Of a stretch of DNA of 64,000 nt, positions 34,062 to 43,230 are shown piece by piece. The first letter of the stretch is position 1. The number at the start of each line of letters is the position of its first letter. The DNA comes from Pseudomonas putida (GTDB lineage: Bacteria; Pseudomonadota; Gammaproteobacteria; Pseudomonadales; Pseudomonadaceae), in assembly GCF_030159595.1 (NCBI RefSeq), contig NZ_BSKJ01000010.1, forward strand, positions 158,500-222,499. The letters run 5' to 3'. The position numbers and the translations under genes are program-made. The notes under the pieces were generated by a model. The model saw only the letters and a list, made by a program, of their open reading frames with translations. It was not told the DNA's origin and ran no database searches.

Positions 34062-34140
34062 CACGACTCTCCTGTAGGATGACCTGATATCCACTGGACC
34101 CTGGGCTCAGGCTCAGGGTTCAACAAATATCAGCTGTTAC

Positions 34141-35196
34141 CTACAAGCCCTGTTGAAGCACGGGGTCGTCCGGATTTTGTTGCTCCAGCTCGGCCAGCAG
34201 CACTTGCACGTTCTGCAGTTGGCCGGACTCTTTCCAGTATTGAATCAGCAGCACCCGTGCCCGGCGGTTGGCAGGCTGGCGATTGAGCACGGTTTCCAGT
34301 TGCTTCTGCGCAGCGTCGAGTTGGCCCAGCTCATGCAGGGTAACTGCCAGGGTATAGCGGTAGTCGGCGTTGTCCGGCTCCAGTTCGACGGCGCGGGACA
34401 GGGCCAGTAAGGCATATTCACGCTGTTCGTGGCGGTTCAGCCAAAGCCCTAGCTCGTACTGCAGAAAGGCCGAGTCGGGACTGAGTGCCAAGGCTTGGCC
34501 CAGCACCTGTCGAGAGGCATCGTGATGGCCCTGGCGCTCGAGCAGGCGCACCTGAGTCGCCAAGGCATCGAGGTTGCCGGGGGCGATCGCCAGCGCTCGT
34601 TGCAGGGCCGTGGCGGCTTGGGTGTAGTCGTTTTCATGCAGGTACAGGCGCGCCAGGTGCACCTGGGCATCTGCATCCTCCGGCTGTTGCTCCAGCGCTT
34701 GTTGGTAGTGCTCCAGGGCTGCTTGCAGCGGGCCGAAATACAGGCCGATGGCGTCGGGGTCGAGGCCCAGCAGGGCATCCACGGCGGCAAAACGCACGCT
34801 TTGCTCGTCGTCGTCGAGCAGAGGGCCAAGCACCAGGCTACGCTGCGCCGCCGGCAACAGGCGGCGGATACCCGCAATGGCCGCTCGGCGCACCAGCGGG
34901 TCGGCATGCTCCAGGTCCTGGCGGGCGAGCTTCAATGCCTGCGGCGAGGGGTAGTTGGGCAACTCGGCGTACAGTGCCGCACGCCGAATGGCGGGCAGGT
35001 CGTTACGTTGCAGTTGCTGGTACAGCACCCGTGCCGCACCGGGCTGGCCGTCGTGGGCCTGGCGCAGTGCCTTGGCGTAGCTGTGTGCCGGCAGGGTCGG
35101 CGCGGCTGGCGGGGTGTCGCGCCACAGGTAGCCGAACAGGGCCGATACCAGAATCAACAACAGCAGGGCGATCAGGTAGCGGTTGCGTCTGGGCAT
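34141..35196 (-). CDS. Membrane-anchored HEAT/TPR repeat protein
   Basis: A 351-residue protein with one N-terminal helix (RYLIALLLLILVSALFGYLW) placing the rest in the periplasm. Residues about 70-170 look like HEAT-type helices (DPLVRRAAIAGIRRLL, QSVRFAAVDALLGLD), followed by about five TPRs (ALEHYQQALEQQPEDADAQV, AATALQRALAIAPGNLDAL, AQKQLETVLNRQPANRRA). Such proteins act as scaffolds; related ones sit with multihaem cytochromes, but there is no haem motif here. The ATG at 35196 (MPRRNRYL) begins just before the helix; the longer frame runs over the upstream terminator. Role unknown. Confidence 0.8.
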   Translation of the reverse strand: MPRRNRYLIALLLLILVSALFGYLWRDTPPAAPTLPAHSYAKALRQAHDGQPGAARVLYQQLQRNDLPAIRRAALYAELPNYPSPQALKLARQDLEHADPLVRRAAIAGIRRLLPAAQRSLVLGPLLDDDEQSVRFAAVDALLGLDPDAIGLYFGPLQAALEHYQQALEQQPEDADAQVHLARLYLHENDYTQAATALQRALAIAPGNLDALATQVRLLERQGHHDASRQVLGQALALSPDSAFLQYELGLWLNRHEQREYALLALSRAVELEPDNADYRYTLAVTLHELGQLDAAQKQLETVLNRQPANRRARVLLIQYWKESGQLQNVQVLLAELEQQNPDDPVLQQGL

Positions 35197-35271
35197 CGGA
35201 CGATCCGTGGCGGCGGGAAGGGCAGAGCTTGGGCCAGCCGGGGGGTAAATGCAACCGAGCCACCGTAGTTT

Positions 35272-35290
35272 GGGGCTGCGCAGCAGCCCC
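35272..35290. repeat. Short perfect hairpin GGGGCTGC-GCA-GCAGCCCC
   Basis: An 8-bp stem with a 3-base loop lies between the oprN terminator and the TPR gene. On the + strand it is followed by CAATTGCTTTT. The motif GGGGCTGC..GCAGCCCC recurs in P. putida intergenic regions as I recall; it may be a second terminator or a small repeat. Confidence 0.4.
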
Positions 35291-35306
35291 CAATTGCTTT
35301 TGCCAT

Positions 35307-35338
35307 AAAAAAGCCCCGCGGACCAAGGCCTGCGGGGC
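35307..35338 (-). terminator. Rho-independent terminator of mexEF-oprN
   Basis: On the minus strand GCCCCGC (35338-35332), a 12-base loop and GCGGGGC (35319-35313) are followed by TTTTTT (35312-35307). It lies about 50 bases after the oprN stop and ends the leftward efflux operon, separating it from the TPR gene. Confidence 0.9.
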
Positions 35339-35387
35339 AAACGGTTGGGGGAGGAGCCAACCAAAGGAGTCGTTGAAACGGGGTGTA

Positions 35388-36803
35388 TCAGTGTGCGCTG
35401 GCCACTGTCTCCGGTTGCCAGCCGCCGCCCAGGGCCTTGTAGATCGAGACAATGCCGCGGTACAGCTCGACTTCGCCCTGAGCCTGCGCATCTTCTGCGC
35501 TCAACCGCTCACGCTCGGCATCCAGCAGCACCAGGTAGTCGACCGTACCCTCGCGATAGCGAATCGAGGCCAGCTCTGCCGCCTTGCGGCTGGCGTCGCT
35601 CTGGCGCATCAGCGACAGCAGCCGCTGCTGGGTCTTGTCGTAATCGCTGAACGCATTGGCCGACTCTTCCAGGGCCAGCAATACCTGCTGCTCGTAGTTG
35701 GCCAACGCCCCTTCGGCATCGGCCTTGGCACCGCGCAGGCGGGCCCGCACGCTGCCCAGGTCGAAGGCTGCCCAGGTAATGCTCGGGCCCAGCGCCCAGG
35801 CATTGGCGGCGGAGGAGCCGATCTGCGAGCCGCGCGCAGCGGTAAAACCAAGGAAGCCGCTAAGGCTGACGCGGGGGAACAGGTCTGCCGTGGCCACGCC
35901 GACGTTGGCGGTGGCCGCCGCCAGCTGGCGTTCAGCGCTGCGGATGTCCGGGCGGCGACGCAGCAGTTCACCCGGGTCGCCCACCGGCAACGCCTTGGCG
36001 ATGGCCGGCAGGGCCTTGGGCGACAGGTCTACGCTGAGCGCGTCAGGGCGCTGGCCGAGCAGGGTGGCGATGCGGTGTCGGGCACGTGCTTGTTCGGCCT
36101 GCAGTTGCGGCACGGTGGCTTCGACCCCGGCCAGGCGTGCATCGGCACGCACCACGTCCAGGTCGTTGCCCACGCCGGCATCGCGCAGGGTTTCGGTGAT
36201 GGTGCGCGATTCCTGCTGGGTCTTGAGGTTGGCCAGGGCAATCTTTTCGCGTAACTGGGCACCGCGTAGCTGCCCGTAGGCATCGACCAGTTCGGCGATC
36301 AGGCTGACTTGCAACTGCTGCAGGTCAGCGGCGGCCACCGCTTCCTGGGCTTCGCTGGCCTCGATCTGACGCTGGATGCGGCCGAACAGGTCAAGCTCCC
36401 AGGCCATGTCCAGGCCCAGGTCGTAGCGCTCGCTGTTCACCCGCTGCGTGGTCTGGCCAGGGATCTGGCCCTTGCCAATGTCGCTGCTGGCGCGGCTGGT
36501 GACCACCGGGAACTGATCGTTCTCGGCGTCTTCACGGATCGAACGCGCCGATTTCAGGCGGGCGAAGGCCACGCGCAAATCACGGTTGCCGTCGAGCGAG
36601 GCCTGCACCAGCTGGTTCAGCACCGGGTCATCGAACTGTTTCCACCACAGGCTTTCGAAGCGGCTACGGTCGTAGGCCTTGGCCTGCACGTCGCTGCTCA
36701 GCTGCGCAGGTTCGGTGGCCGGGGCCTGGTAGTCCGGGCCTACCGCACAGGCCGCCAGGGCCAGTGCCAGCAGGCTTGGGGTCAGGGGTTTTAGCAGGTT
36801 CAT
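35388..36803 (-). CDS. oprN: Outer-membrane efflux channel lipoprotein (OprN/NodT type)
   Basis: A 471-residue TolC-family outer-membrane factor that forms the exit duct of the MexEF pump. It has a lipoprotein signal with lipobox LAAC (about residue 19), the GPDY start of NodT-family channels, and two OEP repeats of coiled coil (VAFARLKSARSIREDAEND and ALANYEQQVLLALEESANAFS). The ATG overlaps the mexF stop by four bases, and a terminator follows at 35307-35338. The name follows operon context; closely related channels are TtgC/ArpC. Confidence 0.92.
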   Translation of the reverse strand: MNLLKPLTPSLLALALAACAVGPDYQAPATEPAQLSSDVQAKAYDRSRFESLWWKQFDDPVLNQLVQASLDGNRDLRVAFARLKSARSIREDAENDQFPVVTSRASSDIGKGQIPGQTTQRVNSERYDLGLDMAWELDLFGRIQRQIEASEAQEAVAAADLQQLQVSLIAELVDAYGQLRGAQLREKIALANLKTQQESRTITETLRDAGVGNDLDVVRADARLAGVEATVPQLQAEQARARHRIATLLGQRPDALSVDLSPKALPAIAKALPVGDPGELLRRRPDIRSAERQLAAATANVGVATADLFPRVSLSGFLGFTAARGSQIGSSAANAWALGPSITWAAFDLGSVRARLRGAKADAEGALANYEQQVLLALEESANAFSDYDKTQQRLLSLMRQSDASRKAAELASIRYREGTVDYLVLLDAERERLSAEDAQAQGEVELYRGIVSIYKALGGGWQPETVASAH

Positions 36804-39800
36804 GCAGGGTTCTCCAGCGAGTGAACGCGTGCGGCCTTGCGGGCCTGGCGACGCTCGACAAAACGGCGGATCAGGAAGAAGAACACCGGGGTCAGGAACA
36901 GGCCGAACACCGTCACGCCGATCATCCCCGAGAACACCGCCACACCCATGGCATGGCGCATTTCGGAACCCGCACCCGAGCTGAACACCAGGGGCACCAC
37001 ACCCATGATGAAGGCGATCGAGGTCATCAGGATCGGCCGCAGGCGCAGGCGGCAGGCTTCCAGTACCGCAGCCAGCGGGTCGAGGCCCTTGGCTTGTTCA
37101 TCCTTGGCGAACTCGACGATCAGGATCGCGTTCTTGCACGCCAGGCCCACCAGTACGATCAGGCCGATCTGGGTGAAGATGTTGTTGTCGCCACCCGACA
37201 CGATCACACCGGTGATGGCCGACAGCAGGGTCATCGGCACGATCAGGATCACCGCCAGCGGCAGGCTCCAGCTTTCGTACTGGGCAGCCAGTACCAGGAA
37301 CGCCAGCAGTACGCACAGCGGGAATACCAGCAGTGCGGTGTTGCCCGAGAGGATTTGCTGGTAGGTCAGGTCGGTCCACTCGAAGGTCATGCCGTTGGGC
37401 AGTTCCTCTTTCAGCAGCTTCTCGATGGCAGCTTCGGCCTGGCCGGAGCTGTAACCTGGGGCTGCGGCACCGTTGATTTCGGCGGTGATGAAGCCGTTGT
37501 AGTGCATGACGCGGTCGGGCCCCGAGGTGTCGCTGACCTTGAGGAAGGTCGCCAGCGGGATCATTTCACCAAGGTTGTTGCGCACCTTCAGCTGGCCGAT
37601 CTGCTCGGCATCGAGGCGGAACTGCTGTTCAGCCTGGACGTTGACCTGATAGGTGCGGCCAAAGCGGTTGAAGTCGTTGGTGTACAGCGAGCCCAGGTAA
37701 ACCTGCAGGGTGTCGAAGATGTCGGTGATCGCCACGCCGTGGGTCTTGGCCTTTTCCCGGTCGATGGCGGCATCGACCTGCGGCACGTTGACCTGGTAGC
37801 TGGTGAACAGGCCTGCCAGCTCTGGCACGTTGTGGCTCTTGGCGATGATGTTCTGGGTTTCCTTGTACAGCGCTTCGTAACCCAGGTTGCCACGGTCCTC
37901 GATTTGCAGGCGGAAACCACCAATCGTGCCCAGACCCTGTACCGGCGGCGGTGGGAAGATGGCGATGTAGGCGTCCTGGATATCGGCGAACTGGGCATTC
38001 AGTGCAGCCGCGATGGCTGCCGCCGACTGGCTCGGGTCCTTGCGCTCATCGAACGGCTTGAGCGGGGTGAACACGATGCCGCTGTTCGGGCTGTTGGTGA
38101 AACCGTTGATCGACAGGCCCGGGAAGGCTACCGAGTCGGCAACGCCTGGCTGCTTCAGGGCGATTTCACTCATGCGCTTGATCACCGCTTCGGTGCGGTC
38201 CAGGCTGGCCGCATCTGGCAGTTGGGCGAAGGCCACCAGGTACTGTTTGTCCTGGGCCGGCACGAAGCCGGTCGGCGTGGACGAGAAGCCCAGGTAGGTC
38301 AGGCCCATCAGGCCAGCGTACACGAACAGGGCGATGCCGCTGGAGCGGATGACACGGCGCACACCACCGACGTAGCTGTGGCTGGCGCGGTCGAAGAACC
38401 GGTTGAACGGGGAGAACAGCCAGCTGCCCAGCAGCTTGTCGAGGAACCGCGAGAAACGGTCCTTGGGCGCATGGTGGTCCTTCAGCAACACGGCAGCCAG
38501 GGCCGGCGACAGCGTCAGCGAGTTGAATGCCGAGATCACGGTGGAAATGGCGATGGTCAGGGCGAACTGCTTGTAGAACTGCCCGGTAAGGCCGGAAATG
38601 AATGCAGCAGGTACGAACACGGCGCACAGCACCAGGGCGGTGGCGATGATCGGCCCGGTCACTTCGCTCATGGCCTTTTGCGTGGCCTCAAGCGGTTTCA
38701 GGCCCAGGCCTATGTTTCGTTCGACGTTCTCCACCACGACGATGGCGTCGTCCACCACGATACCGATGGCCAGCACCAAGCCGAAGAGTGACAAGGCGTT
38801 GAGCGAGAAGCCGAACAGGTGCATGACTGCAAAGGTACCGATCAGCGACACCGGCACGGCCAGCAGCGGGATGATCGAGGCACGCCAGGTTTGCAGGAAC
38901 AGGATCACCACCAGCACCACCAGCACCAGCGCTTCGAACAGGGTGTGCACCACCGCTTCGATGGAACCGCGCACGAAGATGGTCGGGTCATAGACGATGC
39001 TGTAGTCCATCCCTTCCGGGAAGTCCTTCTTCAGCTCGGCCATTTTCGCCCGCACTTCGTCGGAGATCTCGATGGCGTTGGAACCGGGGCGCTGGAAGAT
39101 CGGGATGGCCACGGCCGGCTGGTTGTTCAGCAGCGAGCGCAAGGCGTACTGGCTGGAGCCAAGCTCGACGCGGGCGATGTCCTTCAGGCGGGTGATCTCG
39201 CCATCGGCACCGGCACGGATGATGATGTTCTCGAACTCTTCCTCGTTGACCAGACGGCCCTGGGTGTTGATCGACAGCTGGAAACTGGTGGAACCGGGGG
39301 CGGGCGGGGCGCCCAGCTGGCCAGCGGCCACCTGGCGGTTCTGCTCGCGGATTGCAGCGACGACATCACTGGCGGTGAGGTTGCGCGAAGCGGTCTTGTT
39401 CGGGTCCAGCCACACGCGCAGCGAGTAGTCGCCCATGCCGAACAGCTGCACGTCGCCCACACCGCCCAGACGCGCCAGCTCGTCCTTGATGTTGAGGATG
39501 GCGTAGTTGGACAGGTAGAGCATGTCGTAGCGGTTGTCCGGCGAGGTCAGGTGCACGACCATGGTCAGGTCGGGCGAGGCCTTGTCGACGGTGATACCGA
39601 TGCGGGTCACTTCCTCGGGCAGCTTGGGCTGGGTGCGGGTGACGCGGTTCTGCACCTGTACCTGGGCGTTGTCCAGGTCGGTGCCCAGGGCGAAGGTGAT
39701 GGTCAGCGTCAGCTTGCCGTCCGCGGTGGACTGGGAGGACATGTACAGCATGTTCTCCACACCGGTGATGGCCTGCTCCAGCGGCGCGGCGACGGTTTCG

Positions 39801-39979
39801 CCGATGACCTTGGGGTTGGCACCGGGGAAGTTGGCGCGCACCACCACGGTGGGCGGCACCACTTCGGGGTATTCGCTGATCGGCAGCTGGAACAGCGAGA
39901 TCGAACCCGCAATCAGCAGCACCAGCGACAGCACCGCGGCGAAGATTGGCCGGGTAATGAAGAATTTCGAGAAGTTCAT
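36800..39979 (-). CDS. mexF: RND efflux inner-membrane transporter MexF
   Basis: Full-length 1059-residue HAE1 RND transporter exporting drugs with protons as the driving force. The start MNFSKFFITRPIFAAVLSLV, helix 4 GIVVDDAIVVVENVERNIGLG with both relay aspartates, GFVPAQDKQYL in the second porter, and the C-terminal half GLACKNAILIVEFAKDEQ (relay Lys) are all present. Middle gene of mexE-mexF-oprN: 12 bases after mexE and overlapping oprN. In Pseudomonas MexEF-OprN exports chloramphenicol, fluoroquinolones and quorum-signal precursors (established). No mexT or mexS gene lies in the window. Confidence 0.95.
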   Translation of the reverse strand: MNFSKFFITRPIFAAVLSLVLLIAGSISLFQLPISEYPEVVPPTVVVRANFPGANPKVIGETVAAPLEQAITGVENMLYMSSQSTADGKLTLTITFALGTDLDNAQVQVQNRVTRTQPKLPEEVTRIGITVDKASPDLTMVVHLTSPDNRYDMLYLSNYAILNIKDELARLGGVGDVQLFGMGDYSLRVWLDPNKTASRNLTASDVVAAIREQNRQVAAGQLGAPPAPGSTSFQLSINTQGRLVNEEEFENIIIRAGADGEITRLKDIARVELGSSQYALRSLLNNQPAVAIPIFQRPGSNAIEISDEVRAKMAELKKDFPEGMDYSIVYDPTIFVRGSIEAVVHTLFEALVLVVLVVILFLQTWRASIIPLLAVPVSLIGTFAVMHLFGFSLNALSLFGLVLAIGIVVDDAIVVVENVERNIGLGLKPLEATQKAMSEVTGPIIATALVLCAVFVPAAFISGLTGQFYKQFALTIAISTVISAFNSLTLSPALAAVLLKDHHAPKDRFSRFLDKLLGSWLFSPFNRFFDRASHSYVGGVRRVIRSSGIALFVYAGLMGLTYLGFSSTPTGFVPAQDKQYLVAFAQLPDAASLDRTEAVIKRMSEIALKQPGVADSVAFPGLSINGFTNSPNSGIVFTPLKPFDERKDPSQSAAAIAAALNAQFADIQDAYIAIFPPPPVQGLGTIGGFRLQIEDRGNLGYEALYKETQNIIAKSHNVPELAGLFTSYQVNVPQVDAAIDREKAKTHGVAITDIFDTLQVYLGSLYTNDFNRFGRTYQVNVQAEQQFRLDAEQIGQLKVRNNLGEMIPLATFLKVSDTSGPDRVMHYNGFITAEINGAAAPGYSSGQAEAAIEKLLKEELPNGMTFEWTDLTYQQILSGNTALLVFPLCVLLAFLVLAAQYESWSLPLAVILIVPMTLLSAITGVIVSGGDNNIFTQIGLIVLVGLACKNAILIVEFAKDEQAKGLDPLAAVLEACRLRLRPILMTSIAFIMGVVPLVFSSGAGSEMRHAMGVAVFSGMIGVTVFGLFLTPVFFFLIRRFVERRQARKAARVHSLENPA

Positions 39980-39991
39980 CGGTGTGGTCCC

Positions 39992-41233
39992 TTAACCGCG
40001 TGGCGCCTGGGCGCTGGCGACTTTCACATTGTTGCCCGCCACCTTCGGCGCCGGGTTGCTGGCCTCCAGGGCCTGGCGCTGCTGGGCGAGGGCGGCGAGG
40101 GTCTGTTCGCTGGCCATCTGGGTTTCTTCCGGCGTGACAGGTGAACCAGGGCGCACGCGTTGCAGGCCCTTGACCACGATGCGGTCATCCTTGCCCAGGC
40201 CACTGCGCACGATGCGCAGGCCTTCCAGCTTCGGCCCCAGCTCCACGGCGCGGTAGGCAGCCTTGTTGTCCTTGTCCATGACCAGCACGAACTTCTTGCC
40301 AAGGTCGGTGCCCACGGCTTCGTCGTTGATCAGCACGGCGTCGTACTGGGCGCTGCCCACCAGTTTCAGGCGCGCATACAGGCCCGGCGTGAACTGGCCG
40401 TCGCTGTTGTCGAACACCGCACGGCCACGGATGGTGCCGGTGCGCGGGTTGACCTGGTTGTCGACGAAGTTCATCTGGCCCAGGTGCGGGTTGCCGCTTT
40501 CGTTGGTCAGGCCCAGGTACACCGGGGTGCTCTGGCCACGCTGGCCTTCGCGTGCCAGCTGGGTGTACTTGAGGTACACGCGCTCGTCGGCGTCGAAGTA
40601 GGCGTAGACCTTGTCGGTGGATACCACGCTGGTCAGCGGGGTGACATCGGCGCTGACGATGTTGCCGGCGGTGAACTCGGCACGGCTGACGCGGCCGCTG
40701 ATAGGCGCGGTGACACGGGTGAAGCTGAGGTTAAGGCGTGCCAGGTCGAGCTGGGCCTGAATGGCATCGACCCCGGCACGGGCTTCGGCGGCAGCGCTGC
40801 TGCGCGATTCGGCGAGCTCGGCGGAGATGGCGTTGCTGTCACGCAGGCGTTCGCCACGGCGGGCTTCGTTGGCACTGCGAATGGCAGTGGCCTTGGCCTG
40901 TTGCAGCTGGGCTTCAAGGCGGCGGACTTCAGCCTGGAACGGGCGTGGGTCGATCTGGAACAGCAGGTCGCCTTTCTTGACCTGGGCGCCTTCGGTGAAG
41001 GCCACCTGATCGATCTGGCCGGAGACCCGTGGGCGTACTTCGACGGTTTCCGGGGCTTCAAGGCGGCCGGTGAACTCGTCCCATTCGTTGATCGGTTGCT
41101 CGATCACCTTGGCCACACTGACCTTCGGCGCGGCGGGAGCCTGCACGGCGTCGGGGGTTCGACCGCAAGCGCTGATCACCACCACTGCCAGGGCAGCGAG
41201 GGGGAAGCGCAAGGGTTTGAGTGATTGTTCCAT
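39992..41233 (-). CDS. mexE: RND efflux periplasmic adaptor MexE
   Basis: A 413-residue adaptor lipoprotein (lipobox ISAC, about residue 24) connecting MexF and OprN. It shows VRPRVSGQIDQVAFTEGAQV (lipoyl half), a short helical hairpin (EVRRLEAQLQQAKATAIRSA) and FTRVTAPISGRVSRAEFTAG (second lipoyl half). ATG 41233 follows GGAG eight bases upstream; the frame from 41293 is an extension into the promoter. First gene of the operon; a MexT-box-like sequence lies about 110 bases upstream. Confidence 0.94.
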   Translation of the reverse strand: MEQSLKPLRFPLAALAVVVISACGRTPDAVQAPAAPKVSVAKVIEQPINEWDEFTGRLEAPETVEVRPRVSGQIDQVAFTEGAQVKKGDLLFQIDPRPFQAEVRRLEAQLQQAKATAIRSANEARRGERLRDSNAISAELAESRSSAAAEARAGVDAIQAQLDLARLNLSFTRVTAPISGRVSRAEFTAGNIVSADVTPLTSVVSTDKVYAYFDADERVYLKYTQLAREGQRGQSTPVYLGLTNESGNPHLGQMNFVDNQVNPRTGTIRGRAVFDNSDGQFTPGLYARLKLVGSAQYDAVLINDEAVGTDLGKKFVLVMDKDNKAAYRAVELGPKLEGLRIVRSGLGKDDRIVVKGLQRVRPGSPVTPEETQMASEQTLAALAQQRQALEASNPAPKVAGNNVKVASAQAPRG

Positions 41234-41338
41234 GGAGAACTCCGCCAATGTATTAGTAGTGGGCGGAGTGTGAGTGTGTTGCGCGTGAGGCACGAATCGA
41301 ACGGGGCGAAGGTTATTATCACGCTGAATGATAGGTGG

Positions 41339-41362
41339 GGATCAAACATCGACGTGGGCGAT
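41339..41362 (-). promoter_or_regulatory. MexT-box-like LysR site upstream of mexE
   Basis: Reading leftward: ATCG, five bases, GTCGAT, four bases, GATCC. The consensus I recall for MexT is ATCA-N5-GTCGAT-N4-ACYAT. The GTCGAT core is identical, the first element matches three of four, and the third does not match well. Location about 110 bp before the mexE start fits activator binding. Confidence 0.45.
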
Positions 41363-41417
41363 TGTAAAGATGTGAACATGACCGCACCACGTCACCCGAA
41401 AGCCTGGGCCTGGTGTC

Positions 41418-42608
41418 TCAGTGAATGCTTGAAGCCAGTTCGAATATCGGCATGTACATCAGGATCACGATCAGGCCGATCAGCAGGCCGATGAACGTCA
41501 TCAGCAGCGGTTCGAACAGTTTGACGAACCATTCCACCCAGCGGCCGATTTCCTGGTCGTGGAAGTCGGCGCAGCGCTCCAGCATCTCGCCCAGGTTGCC
41601 CGACTGCTCGCCGGCCCGCAGCAGACGCAGCGAAACGGGTGTAACCAGGTGCCCGGCCTCCAGCGCATCGGACAGCGGCAGCCCTTCGCCCACCCGCTGG
41701 CTGGCCTGTGCCAGGCCTTGGCCTGCGGCACTGCCGAGCAGGCCGCGGGCCATGCCCATGGCGGTGAGGATGGGAATGCCACCTTGCAGCAGGATGCCCA
41801 GCGAGCGATAGAAGCGCGCCAGCTCGTACATCATCAAACGTTGGTGCAGCGCTGGCAGCCGGCGCAACTGACAAGATGCCCAGCGTCGTACCCGAGGGTG
41901 GCGGCGCAGCAGCCACAGCGCCGTGACGCCACCTGCAGTGCCCAGGGCCAGCGGCAGTTGCTGCGCGTGCAGAAACAGACCGATCTGCATCAACACCCGT
42001 GACAGCCAAGGCAACTCGGTGCCCATGCCTTCGAACACCTGGCTGAAACGCGGTACCACATAGCCGAGCAGGAACAGCACCACGCCGCCACCTACCAGCA
42101 ACAGCAGCAACGGGTACACCGATGCGCCCACCAGCTTCTGCCGCACCAGGTCCAGGCGCTGGCGATAGCTGATGTAGCGGGCAAGGGCGTCGCCCAACGC
42201 ACCGGTGCGTTCGCTGGACTGCACCAGCGCCACATACAGCGGCGGGAATACCCGGGATTGCTGACCAAGGGCCTGGGACAGCGAGCGCCCTTCGTACAGC
42301 TGACGTACCAGTTCGGCCAGCACCTTGCGCGTGGCGGCAGCGGGGGCCTTTTCTGCCAAGCTTTCCAGTGCGTCGATCAGCGGCAGGCCGGCATTGAGCA
42401 GGGTCGACAGTTCCTGGCTGAACAGCACCAGATCAAACGCCGCCTCACGGCGCCAGGCCATGTTGCGCAATGCGCCGCCGTTGCCGCGCAGGCTGAGTAC
42501 GCGCAGGCCCTGGTCTTCGGCCTGACGGCGGGCCTGGTCGGCGTCTTCGGCGTCGATCTGCAACTGCACCACGCCCTGTCTGCCCAGGGCCTTGAGGCTG
42601 TAGCGCAT
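41418..42608 (-). CDS. gspF: Type II secretion/pilus assembly platform protein GspF
   Basis: A 396-residue inner-membrane platform protein with two T2SSF repeats: LVLFSQELSTLLNAGLPLID..SVYPLLLLLVGGGVVLFLLG and LARFYRSLGILLQGGIPILT..FEPLLMTFIGLLIGLIVILM. Three helices are visible in the expected places. It follows gspG by 11 bases. The usual partners (GspE ATPase, GspD secretin, GspL/M) are not in the window, so the pair either serves a system encoded elsewhere or is a remnant. Confidence 0.93.
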   Translation of the reverse strand: MRYSLKALGRQGVVQLQIDAEDADQARRQAEDQGLRVLSLRGNGGALRNMAWRREAAFDLVLFSQELSTLLNAGLPLIDALESLAEKAPAAATRKVLAELVRQLYEGRSLSQALGQQSRVFPPLYVALVQSSERTGALGDALARYISYRQRLDLVRQKLVGASVYPLLLLLVGGGVVLFLLGYVVPRFSQVFEGMGTELPWLSRVLMQIGLFLHAQQLPLALGTAGGVTALWLLRRHPRVRRWASCQLRRLPALHQRLMMYELARFYRSLGILLQGGIPILTAMGMARGLLGSAAGQGLAQASQRVGEGLPLSDALEAGHLVTPVSLRLLRAGEQSGNLGEMLERCADFHDQEIGRWVEWFVKLFEPLLMTFIGLLIGLIVILMYMPIFELASSIH

Positions 42609-42619
42609 GGCCGCTCTCC

Positions 42620-43045
42620 TTACTGCCAGCTGGTGACTTCGGCGTTTTCCCCGTCACCACCTGGCTGGCCGTCCTTGCCCATCGACAACAGGTCGTATTC
42701 ACCGCCGTTTTCCCCGGGTTGCCGGTAGATATATGGGCGGCCCCACGGGTCCTGCGGCACGGCCTTCTGCAGGTAAGGGCCGGTCCAGCGTGCTTCGCCA
42801 CTGGGGGCGACTACCAGGGCCTGCAGGCCTTGCTCACTGTTGGGGTAATGGCCGACTTCCAGGCGATACAAATCCAGCGCCTTGCTCAACCCTTCTATCT
42901 GCGCCCGTGCCACCTTGGCTTCGGAGCGGCCGAGCTGGCTGAAGTATTTGGGCGCGACGATGCCGGCCAGCAGGCCAAGCACCACCAGTACCACCAGAAG
43001 TTCGAGCAGGGTGAAGCCACGTTGCGGGTTGGTTCTGCGCTGCAT
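42620..43045 (-). CDS. gspG: Type II secretion major pseudopilin GspG
   Basis: A 141-residue major pseudopilin. After a short basic leader comes the prepilin peptidase site and N-methylated helix RGFTLLELLVVLVVLG (cleavage G/F, Glu at +5), then YRLEVGHYPNSEQGLQALV, WTGPYLQKAVPQDPWGRPY and a Ca-loop-like C-terminus GGDGENAEVTSW. All are typical of GspG. ATG 43045 follows GGAGGG; the frame from 43225 is not coding. Its start region is divergent from a lytic transglycosylase gene. Confidence 0.94.
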   Translation of the reverse strand: MQRRTNPQRGFTLLELLVVLVVLGLLAGIVAPKYFSQLGRSEAKVARAQIEGLSKALDLYRLEVGHYPNSEQGLQALVVAPSGEARWTGPYLQKAVPQDPWGRPYIYRQPGENGGEYDLLSMGKDGQPGGDGENAEVTSWQ

Positions 43046-43230
43046 GGTGAAGCCCTCCACTGCATGGGAACACGCGTTGACAGGCACCATGCAACAGCCG
43101 TGCACGTCTGCCTCGGGGCCTTGCGCCATGCGGCACAGGAAGCGGCACAGTGCTTGCGTCGTGGTCATCGACCTCGGGTTTTCCGGGGCATTTCCCCCAC
43201 ATCGGGGGCCACGACGAAGAGGCAACCGTC

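Noticed and set aside
36764..38791. 675-codon + strand ORF opposite mexF
   Set aside because: Composition and position show that it mirrors mexF codons; no domain features.
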